Assembly: GCF_900172235.1 (NCBI RefSeq)
Contig: NZ_FWFQ01000001.1
Coordinates: 124,001 to 188,000 of the forward strand
DNA length: 64,000 nucleotides
From: Pseudoruegeria aquimaris
GTDB taxonomy: Bacteria; Pseudomonadota; Alphaproteobacteria; Rhodobacterales; Rhodobacteraceae
Direction of reading: 5' to 3'
Shown here: in pieces, positions 21,835-31,192 of the stretch
Layout of the letters: every line of letters begins with the position of its first letter
Numbering within the stretch: the first letter of the stretch is position 1
Position numbers and translations under genes: made by a program
The notes under the pieces: model-generated
Databases searched by the model: none
Seen by the model: the letters and a program-made list of their open reading frames with translations, nothing else
Told to the model about the DNA's origin: nothing

Positions 21835-22617
21835 TCAGGGCGCGGTGGCGAGGCGGTAGAGATGCCAGCTCGCGTGACCCAGAAGCGGCAGCACCACCAG
21901 AAGCCCTAGGAACCAGGGGAACATGCCGACGAACAGCAGCGCGGAAATTACGATACCCCAGCCGATCATCAACACGGGGTTCGCCGTCACCTGGCCGAAG
22001 CTCGTCACCATCGCCGTGATCACGTCCAGCTCGCGCTCCAGCAGCATCGGCAGACCGAAGACCACCAGCGCGAAGGTGACGAAGGCGAAGACCGCTCCGA
22101 CGGCGGAACCGAAGAGCAGCATCGAGAGCCCCTCGGTGGTGAGGTAGAGATCGTAGGAACTGGAGACGTTGACCAGCGTCATCTTGCCGAGGAACAGGGC
22201 AAAGATCATGTGGGCGATGAAGAACCAGAACAGGAAGATCATGATGATCGTCACGCAGATCGAAGGGATCTGCCGGTTGCGCTGGTTGAAGACGACGCCC
22301 AGGATCTCGCCCCAGTTCAGGGCCGCGCCGCTTTCCAGCCGGCGGCTGACCTCGTAGAGCCCCACGGCCGCGAAGGGGCCGATCAGCGGAAAGCCGAAGG
22401 CGGCGAGCCCAAGCCAGTAGCTCTGCCCGGTGGCGGTGGTGATCCACCACATCAGAAGCCCGCCCAGCGTGTAGAAGGAGCCGAAGAACAGCCCGAAGGC
22501 GGGGGCCTTGCGGAAATCCGCCCAGCCCCTCGCGAGGGCCTCGCGGATCATGGCCGGGGTGACGCGCTTGAAATCGGGGATGTCGCTGGCCTGCTCGGGA
22601 ACGGCTGCGTGCTGCAT
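21835..22617 (-). CDS. DUF2189 integral membrane protein
   Basis: A 260-residue protein with about six hydrophobic segments and the DUF2189 opening pattern ([38 protein letters not shown]). The family is widespread in alphaproteobacteria, sometimes annotated as a cytochrome c oxidase-associated protein, but its role is not established. The soluble N terminus is about 35 residues. It lies 131 bases downstream of prfB on the same strand. Confidence 0.87.
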   Translation of the reverse strand: MQHAAVPEQASDIPDFKRVTPAMIREALARGWADFRKAPAFGLFFGSFYTLGGLLMWWITTATGQSYWLGLAAFGFPLIGPFAAVGLYEVSRRLESGAALNWGEILGVVFNQRNRQIPSICVTIIMIFLFWFFIAHMIFALFLGKMTLVNVSSSYDLYLTTEGLSMLLFGSAVGAVFAFVTFALVVFGLPMLLERELDVITAMVTSFGQVTANPVLMIGWGIVISALLFVGMFPWFLGLLVVLPLLGHASWHLYRLATAP

Positions 22618-22720
22618 CTGGGGGCTTCCTCCTCCTTGCCTCGTGGCAGAGGTTAGCCAAGCCCCGCGCCCGGCTCAATCCCGCGCGCGGCCCGTTTCAG
22701 CCGCTTCCCGATCTCAAGCC

Positions 22721-22761
22721 CTCAGCCCGGATCAATCCTCGGCCCGGATCAATCTTCGGCC
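22721..22761 (-). repeat. 17-base tandem repeat spanning the prfB stop codon
   Basis: Plus-strand units CTCAGCCCGGATCAATC (22721-22737) and CTCGGCCCGGATCAATC (22738-22754) differ at one base; a partial third copy (TTCGGCC) continues into prfB. The real stop (complement of TCA, 22749-22751) lies in the second unit, and the first unit repeats it downstream. Confidence 0.85.
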
Positions 22762-23873
22762 TGGGCGTCGGCCCGGCTCTTGCCGGCCAGATCCATCGCG
22801 AGCGTGGCGGCCATGAAGGCATCCAGATCGCCGTCGAGCACGCCCTTGGTGTCGGCGGTTTCGTAGTTGGTGCGCAGGTCCTTCACCATCTGGTAGGGCT
22901 GCAGCACGTAGGAGCGGATCTGGTTGCCCCAGCCCGCATCGCCCTTGGCCTCGTGCAGGGCGTTCACCTCGGCGTTGCGGCGGTCCAACTCCATCTGGTA
23001 GAGCCGCGATTTCAGCGCCTTCATGGCGATGTCGCGGTTCTGGTGCTGGGATTTCTCGGAGGAGGTCACCACGATCCCGGTGGGGATGTGGGTGATCCGC
23101 ACGGCGGAATCGGTGGTGTTCACGTGCTGGCCACCGGCGCCGGAGGAGCGGAAGGTGTCGATCCGGATGTCGGCGGGGTTCACCTCGACCTCGATGTTGT
23201 CGTCGATCACCGGGTAGGCGCCCACGGCGGCGAAGGAGGTCTCGCGGGTGCCCTTGCCGAAGGGCGAGATGCGCACCAGCCGGTGGGTGCCGCTTTCGCT
23301 CTTCAGCCAGCCGTAGGCATTGTGGCCCTTGATCTGGTAGGTCACCGATTTGATCCCGGCCTCGGCGCCGGGCTGCTCTTCCTGCAGCTCCACCTCGAAG
23401 CCGCGCTTCTCGGCCCAGCGGACATACATCCGCGCCAGCATCGCGGCCCAGTCGCAGGCCTCGGTACCCCCGGCGCCGGCCTTGATTTCGAGGAAGGCGT
23501 CGTTGGGATCGGTCTCGCCGTTCAGAAGCGCTTCGAGCTCCTTCTTGGCGGCCTTCTCCTTGAGCGCGGCAAGGGCGGCCTCGGCCTCCGCCACCACGTC
23601 GTCATCGCCTTCCATCTCGCCCAGTTCGATCAGCTCGATGTTGTCGGACAGCTCCTGCTGGATCGATTTGACCGTTTCGATCTTGTCCACCAGCAGCTGG
23701 CGCTCGCGCATCAGCCCCTGCGCCTTGGCCGGATCGTTCCAGAGATCGGGATCCTCGGTGCGGGCGTTGAACTCCTCCAGCCGGTGGGCCGCGGTCTCCC
23801 AGTCCATGCGCTGGCGCAGCAGCTCCAGCGATTTCTCGATGGCGTCGACGATGTTCTGCGTTTCAGCGCGCAT
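22749..23873 (-). CDS. prfB: Peptide chain release factor 2
   Basis: A 374-residue class I release factor. The stop-reading tripeptide is SPF (residues 203-205), the RF2 signature for UAA/UGA, and the catalytic GGQ is at 247-249 in SSGAGGQHVN. The frame runs uninterrupted from the ATG, so the autoregulatory in-frame UGA and +1 frameshift of E. coli prfB are absent. It follows the PBP1a gene on the same strand with a 69-base gap. The last codons lie within a 17-base tandem repeat. Confidence 0.97.
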   Translation of the reverse strand: MRAETQNIVDAIEKSLELLRQRMDWETAAHRLEEFNARTEDPDLWNDPAKAQGLMRERQLLVDKIETVKSIQQELSDNIELIELGEMEGDDDVVAEAEAALAALKEKAAKKELEALLNGETDPNDAFLEIKAGAGGTEACDWAAMLARMYVRWAEKRGFEVELQEEQPGAEAGIKSVTYQIKGHNAYGWLKSESGTHRLVRISPFGKGTRETSFAAVGAYPVIDDNIEVEVNPADIRIDTFRSSGAGGQHVNTTDSAVRITHIPTGIVVTSSEKSQHQNRDIAMKALKSRLYQMELDRRNAEVNALHEAKGDAGWGNQIRSYVLQPYQMVKDLRTNYETADTKGVLDGDLDAFMAATLAMDLAGKSRADAQAED

Positions 23874-23942
23874 GGGGATTCCTTGCTAACGGAAGGGTGT
23901 TTCAGGCCGGGGTGATAGCAACCTGCGCGCAGGCCGGCAAGA

Positions 23943-26483
23943 TCAGTAGAGCCCGCCCGACGACAGCGTGCCGAAGCTGGCCTTGCCGCCGATCGTCTTC
24001 TTCTCGCCGGTCGAGGTGGTGATCTCCTGGGACTGGCTGTCCTCGCCGCGCGAGTAGAGCGGCAGGTTCGAGCCCATGGCGAAACCGCCGTCGTAGGCCA
24101 CGCCGAAGACCGGCTCGAAACCGTCGCGGAAGTATTCCGCCACCACGTGCTCGCCCACGGCGTCGTCCGGAAGGCGGGCGCCGGTGTAGCGGTCGATCTT
24201 GATGAAATGGCCGCCGGGCGGAACGCGGAACGGCCCGCCGCCGTATTTCTTCACCGCTTCCTTCATGAAATCGTTGAACACGGGCGCGCACATGCTGCCG
24301 CCGCCGGCCCCCCGCCCCAGCGGCTTGGGCTGGTCGTAGCCGATGTAGCAGCCGGCCACGATGTTGGAGGTGAAACCGACGAACCACACGTCCTTGGCGT
24401 CGTTGGTGGTGCCCGTCTTGCCGGCCACCGGAACACCCACGTTCACGCGGCCCGCGGCGGTGCCGCGCTCCACCACGCCCTGCATCATCGAGGTGAGCTG
24501 GTAGGCGGTGACGGCGTTCATCACGCGTTCGCGGTTGGAGACGATGCGCGGGCCCACGCCCGGCTCCAGCGACGCGAGCTGGCAATCCTCGCACTTGCGC
24601 TGGTCGTGGCGGTAGACCGCCCTGCCCCAGCGATCCTGCACCCGGTCCACCAGCGTGGGCTCCACGCGCTCACCGCCGTTGGCAAACATCGCGTAGGCCG
24701 CGACCATCTTGTAGAGGGTCGTCTCCTCGGAGCCGAGCGCGTTGGGCAGGTAGGTGCCCATGCGATCATAGACGCCGAAGCGTTCGGCATAGGCGGCCAC
24801 GGTCTCCATGCCCACCTCCTGCGCAAGCCGCACCGTCATCAGGTTCCGGGAGCGTTCGATCCCGGTGCGCAGCGGCGTCGGGCCGTAGAACTTGTTGGAG
24901 GCGTTCTTCGGGCGCCAGACCTCGTTGCCGGAATAGATCTCGATCGGGGCGTCGATCACGATCGTCGCCGGGGAGTAGCCCGAATCCAGCGCCGCGGCGT
25001 AGACGAAGGGCTTGAAGGAAGAACCCGGCTGCCGCGTGGCCTGGGTGGCGCGGTTGAACACCGAATGCTGGTAGGAGAAGCCGCCCTGCATCGCGATCAC
25101 CCGGCCGCTGTTCACGTCCATCGCCATGAATCCGCCCTGCACCTCCGGCACCTGCCGCAGGGTCCAACGGATGAACGCGCCGTCATCGTCGCGCGTCATC
25201 GCCCGCACATGGACGACCTCGCCCACTTCGAGCAGATCCCCCGCCACCTTGGCCTTGGGGCCGAGCGTGCCGTCGCTGCGGCGCTTGCGCGCCCAGGTCA
25301 CGTCCTCGGGGGGGATCCAGTGGCCGTCGGAATCCTCTTCCACGCCCTCGATGCCGATCCGCGCGTGGGTGGAGCCGACCTCCAGCACAACGGCAGGATA
25401 CCAGCCCGCGATGTCGCGCGCGACCTCCACCCCGGCGAGCGCCTCGCGCCAGCTTTCTTCGCTGCCCAGCAGCGCCGGGTCGATCCGCTCACCTGTGCCG
25501 CGCCAGATGCCGAGGCCGCGATCGTATGTCTCCAGCCCCTTGCGCAGGGCCGCGGCGGCCTCGTCCTGCATCTCGCGGTCGATGGTGGCGCGGATCGCGA
25601 GGCCGCCGGAGAAGAACTCCTCCTCGCCGAAGTCGCGGCTGAGCTGGCGGCGGATCTCGTCGGTGAAATAGTCGCGCGGCGGCAGCGCCGAGCGGAAGCT
25701 CGGGATCTGGCCGCCCTGCACCGTGTCCAGCGGCGCGTTACGGGCCTCTTCGTATTCGGCGTCGGTGAGATAGCCGTTCTCGTTCATCTCCCGCAGCACG
25801 AAATTGCGCCGCTCGATGGCGGCCTCGGTATCGCGCACCGGGTGGTAGTTCGAAGGCGCCTTGGGCAGCGCGGCGAGATAGGCCGCTTCCTGCGCGTTGA
25901 GCTCTTCAAGCGACTTGTTGAAATAGGTCTGGGCCGCGGCGGCAACGCCGAAGCTGTTCTGCCCGAGGAAGATCTCGTTCAGGTAAAGCTCGAGGATCTT
26001 GTCCTTGGAGAGCGTCTCCTCCAGCCGGGAGGCGAGGATGAGTTCCTTGATCTTGCGCTCCGCCGAGCGGTCCGAGGACAGAAGGAAGTTCTTCATCACC
26101 TGCTGGGTGATGGTGGAGGCGCCGCGCAGGCGGCCGCCCTGCAGCGCGTCCAGCCCGGCCTTGACCATGCCGAGCGGATCGTAGCCCTTGTGGGTGTAGA
26201 AATTCTTGTCTTCGGCCGAGATGAAGGCCTGTTTCACGAGATCGGGGATTTCCTCGCTGGGGGCGAAGAGGCGGCGTTCGCGGGCGAATTCGTCGATGAT
26301 GCGCCCCTCGCCCGAGTAGATCCGCGAGATGGTCTTCGGCGTGTATTGCGCCAGTTGCTCGTGGTTGGGCAGATCGCGCCCGTAGATCCAGAAGATCGCG
26401 CCGATGGTCAGCGCGACGGCAACCGCCCCGATGGTGAGCAGGCTGAAGATGCCGCCGAAGAAGGAAAGAATAGCCCGGATCAA
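23943..26483 (-). CDS. mrcA: Penicillin-binding protein 1A (bifunctional transglycosylase/transpeptidase)
   Basis: I place the start at a TTG (complement of 26481-26483) with GGGAG seven bases upstream; it gives an 846-residue protein beginning (M)IRAILSFFGGIFSLL, the usual start for this family in Rhodobacterales. The ATG at 26603 would add 40 unrelated residues. A TM helix (about 4-32) is followed by a family 51 glycosyltransferase (catalytic Glu in AEDKNFYTHKGYD) and a transpeptidase with SSFK, SRN and KTGTTN. The insert between the domains is OB-like (PBP1A type). It polymerises and cross-links peptidoglycan. Confidence 0.95.
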   Translation of the reverse strand: MIRAILSFFGGIFSLLTIGAVAVALTIGAIFWIYGRDLPNHEQLAQYTPKTISRIYSGEGRIIDEFARERRLFAPSEEIPDLVKQAFISAEDKNFYTHKGYDPLGMVKAGLDALQGGRLRGASTITQQVMKNFLLSSDRSAERKIKELILASRLEETLSKDKILELYLNEIFLGQNSFGVAAAAQTYFNKSLEELNAQEAAYLAALPKAPSNYHPVRDTEAAIERRNFVLREMNENGYLTDAEYEEARNAPLDTVQGGQIPSFRSALPPRDYFTDEIRRQLSRDFGEEEFFSGGLAIRATIDREMQDEAAAALRKGLETYDRGLGIWRGTGERIDPALLGSEESWREALAGVEVARDIAGWYPAVVLEVGSTHARIGIEGVEEDSDGHWIPPEDVTWARKRRSDGTLGPKAKVAGDLLEVGEVVHVRAMTRDDDGAFIRWTLRQVPEVQGGFMAMDVNSGRVIAMQGGFSYQHSVFNRATQATRQPGSSFKPFVYAAALDSGYSPATIVIDAPIEIYSGNEVWRPKNASNKFYGPTPLRTGIERSRNLMTVRLAQEVGMETVAAYAERFGVYDRMGTYLPNALGSEETTLYKMVAAYAMFANGGERVEPTLVDRVQDRWGRAVYRHDQRKCEDCQLASLEPGVGPRIVSNRERVMNAVTAYQLTSMMQGVVERGTAAGRVNVGVPVAGKTGTTNDAKDVWFVGFTSNIVAGCYIGYDQPKPLGRGAGGGSMCAPVFNDFMKEAVKKYGGGPFRVPPGGHFIKIDRYTGARLPDDAVGEHVVAEYFRDGFEPVFGVAYDGGFAMGSNLPLYSRGEDSQSQEITTSTGEKKTIGGKASFGTLSSGGLY

Positions 26484-26657
26484 GGCACTGCTCCCGAAGT
26501 TCTCTGTTCTGACGCGTGTATATGGGAGGCTTTGCGCAGCGTCAAAAGCGCCGTAGCGGCCTTTCGGCTGTTTCCCGCTTGATCCCAAGCGCCCGGGTGG
26601 CATCCTATCAAGCGGGCGGCGCGCCGCCCACGGCTAATATCAGGCCCGGAGGTCACG

Positions 26658-27293
26658 ATGACGGGAGCAGACGAGGCCGCGCGCGCGGCCGCCGCCGCGC
26701 GGGACATCCTGCCGCTCTACGAGGATAGATCCGCCTATTTTCAAGAACATCGCGGGCGCACCCTGTTCGAGAGGATCTGGCTCGACCGCTTCCTGCGCGC
26801 CCTGCCCGCCCCACGCGACGTGCTTGACATGGGCTGCGGTTTCGGCGCGCCGGTGGCCTCCTACCTCACGCAGGCGGGCTGCGCCGTGACGGGGGTGGAC
26901 GGCAGCGCCGCGATGGTGGCCGCTTTCCGTGAAACACTGCCCGGATCGGAGGCCCGTCACGCCGACATGCGCCGCCTCGCCCTGGGCCGGCGGTTCTCCG
27001 GGCTGCTCGCGTGGAACAGCCTCTTTCACCTCACGCCCGAGGATCAGGCCGCCATGTTCGCCGTCCTCAAAGCCCATGCCGCGCCGGGGGCCGTCCTGAT
27101 GTTCACCTGCGGGCCGGGCCAGGGCCTGGCCATGGGCGAGATGGACGGCCGCGCGCTCTATCATGCAAGCCTATCGCCGGACGCCTACCGCGCCTGCATG
27201 GAGGCCGAGGGGTTCGAGCCGCTTCTCTTCATGGCGGAAGATCCGGCCTGCAACGGCCATTCCGTCTGGCTGGCGCGCCGTCGCGGCAGCTAG
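26658..27293 (+). CDS. Class I SAM-dependent methyltransferase
   Basis: A 211-residue methyltransferase. The SAM-binding motif I is VLDMGCGFGAPVASYL, motif II is VTGVDGSAAMV, and the acidic/aromatic post-motifs (LLAWNSLFHLTPEDQ) follow. GGAGG five bases before the ATG supports the start. The gene is divergent from PBP1a and convergent with the amidase, so no operon partner hints at the substrate, which remains unknown. Confidence 0.85.
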   Translation: MTGADEAARAAAAARDILPLYEDRSAYFQEHRGRTLFERIWLDRFLRALPAPRDVLDMGCGFGAPVASYLTQAGCAVTGVDGSAAMVAAFRETLPGSEARHADMRRLALGRRFSGLLAWNSLFHLTPEDQAAMFAVLKAHAAPGAVLMFTCGPGQGLAMGEMDGRALYHASLSPDAYRACMEAEGFEPLLFMAEDPACNGHSVWLARRRGS

Positions 27294-27306
27294 CCGCGCG
27301 GGCGCC

Positions 27307-27348
27307 GGGCCGATCACGCCGGGCCTATCACTCTGGGCCGATCACTTC
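27307..27348 (-). repeat. 14-base tandem repeat spanning the amidase stop codon
   Basis: Three adjacent plus-strand units: GGGCCGATCACGCC, GGGCCTATCACTCT and GGGCCGATCACTTC. The third unit contains the real stop (complement of TCA, 27342-27344); the other two repeat the same TCA downstream of it. Confidence 0.85.
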
Positions 27349-28580
27349 CGCAGCAGCCGCGCCTCGGCGGCATCGGCCGCCGCCCATGCCTTCAGCCCGT
27401 CGAGGATGGCGCCCGCCGCGCGGTCGCGCCAGGCGGCGTCCTGCAGGCGATCCAGATCGCTGGGATTGGAGAGAAAGCCCAGTTCGATCAGCACCGAGGG
27501 GATGTCGGGCGATTTCAGCACCGAGAAGCCGGCCGAGAGCTTGGGCTTCTTGTAGAGGGTGATCTCGTTGGCCTTCAGCCCGTCCAGCAGCGCGGAGGCG
27601 AGCTTGTCGGCGCGCGGCATGGTATCGCGGCGCACCATTTCCATCAGCACGATGGCGATCACGTCGTCCTGTTCGGTCAGGTCCACGCCGGCGAGAAGCT
27701 GGTCGCGATCGTGGCGTTCGGCCAGCAGCGCCGAGGCGCGGTCCGAGGCGCGGTCGGACAGCGTGTAGAGCGTCGTCCCGGTGGCGCGGCCCTCCGCCAG
27801 CGCATCGGCGTGGAGCGAAAGGAACACGTCCGCCCCGAAGGCCCGCGCTATGGAGACGCGGGTTTCCAGCGGCACGAAGACATCCTCTTCCCGCGTGAGA
27901 AGAACCTCGTAACCCCCTGCCCGAAGGAGCTTTTCCTTCAGTTCGCGCGCGAAGGTGAGCATCAGGTCGGCTTCCTTGTGGCCGCCGCGTTCCGCCCCCG
28001 GATCGATGCCGCCGTGGCCCGGATCGAGCACCACGCGCAGGGGGCGGCTGCCGTCCTGCCGGCGCACCAGCGGCGGCACATCGGCCGGTTGCGGGCGCTC
28101 CCAGCCCGCGCCCGGCGGCGGGCCGGCCTGCGCGGCGTAGGTTTCGGCGTCCACGGCTTCGGTGCGCAGGGTGATGGCCGCGCGCCCCGTGGCCGGATCG
28201 GTGCGCATCCCGGCCTCCACCACCGCCTGCGGCCCGGCGAGATCGATCACCATGCGCGACCAGCCCGGCCGGAACACACCGAAGCGCAGCCCGGTGGCGT
28301 TGCTGCCGCTCAGTAGGTCGTCCGGCGTGATCCCGCTGAAATCCACCTCGCGGAAATCCAGCACCACCCGACGCGGTTCATCCAGCGTGAAGACCCGGTA
28401 GGGCACCGGCTGGCTCAGGAGCAGCTTCGCCTCGATGCCGCCGCCGCGTGCATCCGCCACGCCACTGCGCGCGGCCTCCAGCCGCGCCAGCGCGCTGAAC
28501 TCCTGCGCGCGCAGCGCCCCCGACTGGGGGGCGCAGGCCAGCAGGCCGACGAGGAGTATCCGAAGTGCTGCCCGAAGCAT
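27342..28580 (-). CDS. N-acetylmuramoyl-L-alanine amidase (AmiC type)
   Basis: With the ATG at 28580 the protein has 412 residues and a proper signal peptide (LRAALRILLVGLLACAPQS); an ATG at 28622 would put 14 polar residues before it. An AMIN domain (about 45-140; FTLDEPRRVVLDF) precedes an Amidase_3 domain (about 180-400) with the zinc ligands in DPGHGGIDPGA, the following KEADLML Glu, and LSLHADA, and the catalytic Glu in VLIELGFLSN. It removes stem peptides from septal peptidoglycan so daughter cells separate. The upstream aminotransferase gene is 38 bases away on the same strand. Confidence 0.93.
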   Translation of the reverse strand: MLRAALRILLVGLLACAPQSGALRAQEFSALARLEAARSGVADARGGGIEAKLLLSQPVPYRVFTLDEPRRVVLDFREVDFSGITPDDLLSGSNATGLRFGVFRPGWSRMVIDLAGPQAVVEAGMRTDPATGRAAITLRTEAVDAETYAAQAGPPPGAGWERPQPADVPPLVRRQDGSRPLRVVLDPGHGGIDPGAERGGHKEADLMLTFARELKEKLLRAGGYEVLLTREEDVFVPLETRVSIARAFGADVFLSLHADALAEGRATGTTLYTLSDRASDRASALLAERHDRDQLLAGVDLTEQDDVIAIVLMEMVRRDTMPRADKLASALLDGLKANEITLYKKPKLSAGFSVLKSPDIPSVLIELGFLSNPSDLDRLQDAAWRDRAAGAILDGLKAWAAADAAEARLLRK

Positions 28581-28618
28581 CTGCCCTGCCCGTGCGGTTT
28601 GTCTTGCCCTTGGCGCGA

Positions 28619-29770
28619 TCATAGCGCCGCGCGGCGCGCCATGTAAGCCTGAAGCCGCGCGAGGCCTTCGCGGATGTCCTCGGTGGCCCGCGCGTAGGAG
28701 AAGCGGATCCAGCGGGCGCCGCGCTCGGGGTCGAAATCCAGACCCGGCGTCACAGCCACCCCCGCCTCGCGCAGGATCTCCTCGCAGAAGGCGAGGCTGT
28801 CGTCGGTGAAATCGCTCACGTCGGCGTAGATGTAGAAAGCCCCGTCCGGCGGCGCGAAACGGGTGAAGCCCGCTGCCTTCAGCCCGTCCACCATCAGCGC
28901 GCGGTTGGCGGTATAGACGGCCATGTTGGCTTCAAGTTCCGCGTGGCTATCCAGCGCGCCGAGCGCGGCCACCTGCGAGGCGTGCGGCGCGCAGATGAAC
29001 ATGTTCTGTGCCAGCCGCTCCACCGTGCGCACGTGATCCTCGGGCACCACCATCCAGCCCACGCGCCAGCCCGTCATCGAGAAATACTTGGAGAAGGAGT
29101 TGATGACGTAGACATCATCGGTGATCTCCAGCGCCGAGACCGCCCGCTCGCCATACTGGATGCCGTGGTAGATTTCGTCGGACACGAAGGAGATCCCCTG
29201 CTCGCGGCAGGCCCCGATCAGATCGGCGAGTGCCTGCTTGCCCAGCATCGTGCCCGAAGGGTTGGCCGGGGAGGCGACGATCAGCCCGTCGAGCCCCTGC
29301 CCTTCGAGATCGCCCGGCACCGGCTGGAAACGGTTTTCCGGCGCCGTCTGGAGGCCGACCGCCTCCAGCGAAAGCGCCTTGAGGATCTGGCGGTAGCTCG
29401 GGTAGCCCGGCAGCCCCAGCCCGACGCGATCGCCCGCGTCAAAAAGCGCCGTGAAAGCCAGCAGGAAGGCGCCCGAGGAGCCCGAAGTCACCACCACGCG
29501 CGCCGGATCGAGATCGACGCCATACCACTGCCGATAGAGCCGCGCGATGCCGGCACGCAATTCGGGCAGGCCGAGAGCCACGGTGTATCCGAGCGCATCG
29601 CCCTCCATGCCCTCGGCCAGTGCCGCACGCGCGCCTTCAGGGGCGGGCGTGCCCGGTTGCCCCACTTCCATGTGGATGATGTGGCGCCCCGCGTCCTCGG
29701 CTTTGCGCGCGGCTTCCATCACGTCCATCACAATGAAGGGATCGACCTGGCTTCGGCTTGAACTCTTCAT
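28619..29770 (-). CDS. Class I/II pyridoxal-phosphate aminotransferase
   Basis: A 383-residue fold-type I enzyme. The ATG at 29770 has GGAG six bases upstream, better than ATG 29782. The PLP lysine is in NSFSKYFSMTGWRVGW, and the Asn and Asp that hold the cofactor are in SPANPSGTML and FVSDEIYHG. The C-terminal Arg in RWIRFSYA binds the substrate carboxylate. It resembles the aspartate/aromatic aminotransferase group; the amino acid substrate is not clear. It is divergent from the M48 protease with a 56-base gap. Confidence 0.92.
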   Translation of the reverse strand: MKSSSRSQVDPFIVMDVMEAARKAEDAGRHIIHMEVGQPGTPAPEGARAALAEGMEGDALGYTVALGLPELRAGIARLYRQWYGVDLDPARVVVTSGSSGAFLLAFTALFDAGDRVGLGLPGYPSYRQILKALSLEAVGLQTAPENRFQPVPGDLEGQGLDGLIVASPANPSGTMLGKQALADLIGACREQGISFVSDEIYHGIQYGERAVSALEITDDVYVINSFSKYFSMTGWRVGWMVVPEDHVRTVERLAQNMFICAPHASQVAALGALDSHAELEANMAVYTANRALMVDGLKAAGFTRFAPPDGAFYIYADVSDFTDDSLAFCEEILREAGVAVTPGLDFDPERGARWIRFSYARATEDIREGLARLQAYMARRAAL

Positions 29771-29826
29771 CTTTCGCTCCATACTGCCCGATGTCCGGGT
29801 TTTCACAGCGCCCGGGCGGGAGGTCA

Positions 29827-31188
29827 ATGGCAGGCATGACATCTACCGCGCATCTCACCCGCTTCTTCGCGGGGCTGCTTGTCTGCCTGCTCGCCTTCGC
29901 GCCGAGTGGCGCACGGGCACAATCGCTGATCCGGGATGCCGAGATCGAGCGCTCGCTCAAGGAACTCGCGCGCCCGCTGATCACCGCCGCCGGGCTGAGC
30001 CCCTCGCGCGTGCGCATCATGGTGATCAACGATTCCTCGCTGAATGCCTTCGTGATCGATTCCCGCCACGTCTTCCTGCACTCCGGGCTGATCATGCGCA
30101 TGAAGGAGCCCGCGCAGCTTCAGGCGGTGATCGCCCACGAGCTGGCCCATATCGCCAACGGCCACCTGACCCAGCGCGCGCTGAACCTCGGCGCGGCCCG
30201 CTCCGCCGGGATGATGGGGCTGCTGCTTTCGGCCGCCGCCGCCGCCGCCGGCGCCCCCGATGCCGCCGCCGGGATCGCGATGGGCAGCCAGCAGAGCGCG
30301 CTGCGCGTCTTTCTCAAGCACACCCGCGCCGAAGAGGCCTCGGCCGATCAGAGCGCCCTGCGCTTCATGGCCGCCGCCGGCGTGGATCCGAACGCCATGG
30401 TCGAGGTGCTCAACATCTTCCGCGGGCAGGAGGCGCTGTCTTCCGGTCGGCGCGACCCCTGGGCCTCCTCCCACCCGCTGACGACGGATCGCCTGCGCGC
30501 CGTGCGCGGCTACGCGGCGAGCGCGAAACCGCGCGAAGGCAACGATGCGGCCTCGGCCTACTGGTTTGCGCGCACGCAGGCCAAGATGCAGGGCTTCCTG
30601 CGCAATCCCAACAGCGTGCTGCGCCGGGTGAAGAAAAGCGATACCTCCGAGATCGCCCTGCTGACGAAGGCCGTGGCCTACCACCGCATGCCCAACCGGA
30701 AACTGGCCTATGCCAACATCGACGCGCTGATCGCCAAGCGCCCGAAGGATCCCTACTACCGCGAGTTGAAGGGCCAGATCCTGCTGGAAAACGGCGAAGC
30801 CGCAGCGGCGGCGCAGGCCTATGCCCAGGCCGTCAACCTTGCGCCGGACCAGCCGCTGATCCTCGCGGGCTACGGGCGGGCGCTGCTGGCGCAGAACACC
30901 GCCGAGAGCAACCGCAAAGCCCTGCAGGTGCTGGAAAAGGCCCGCAGCCGCGACAGCCAGGATCCCCGGATGCTGCGCGATCTGGCCGTGGCCTACGCCC
31001 GCGCGGGCAACAACGGCATGGCTTCGCTGGCCACCGCCGAACGCTATGCCCTGAGCGGGCGGATGCGCGATGCCGGCACCCACGCCACCCGCGCCGCCGG
31101 TCTGCTGCCGCGCGGCACCTCGGGCTGGAACCGGGCGCAGGATGTGATACGAGCAAGCGAACTCGCAGCGAAAGCGAAAAGGAACTGA
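29827..31188 (+). CDS. M48 family metalloprotease with TPR repeats (BepA-like)
   Basis: A 453-residue periplasmic protein with a signal peptide (RFFAGLLVCLLAFAPSGARAQ). The zinc motif is HELAH (residues 104-108), with the third ligand in AEEASADQSALRFM. The C-terminal half consists of TPR-like helices (AYANIDALIAKRPKDPYYRE). The arrangement matches BepA/YfgC, which checks assembly of outer-membrane beta-barrel proteins. ATG 29827 and ATG 29836 both compete for the same GGAGGT; I report the first. The DsbA-like gene starts four bases after the stop. Confidence 0.92.
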   Translation: MAGMTSTAHLTRFFAGLLVCLLAFAPSGARAQSLIRDAEIERSLKELARPLITAAGLSPSRVRIMVINDSSLNAFVIDSRHVFLHSGLIMRMKEPAQLQAVIAHELAHIANGHLTQRALNLGAARSAGMMGLLLSAAAAAAGAPDAAAGIAMGSQQSALRVFLKHTRAEEASADQSALRFMAAAGVDPNAMVEVLNIFRGQEALSSGRRDPWASSHPLTTDRLRAVRGYAASAKPREGNDAASAYWFARTQAKMQGFLRNPNSVLRRVKKSDTSEIALLTKAVAYHRMPNRKLAYANIDALIAKRPKDPYYRELKGQILLENGEAAAAAQAYAQAVNLAPDQPLILAGYGRALLAQNTAESNRKALQVLEKARSRDSQDPRMLRDLAVAYARAGNNGMASLATAERYALSGRMRDAGTHATRAAGLLPRGTSGWNRAQDVIRASELAAKAKRN

Positions 31189-31192
31189 CCCG

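Noticed and set aside
22749-23873. Programmed frameshift in prfB
   Set aside because: The frame is continuous from the ATG and there is no early in-frame UGA with the slippery CUU.
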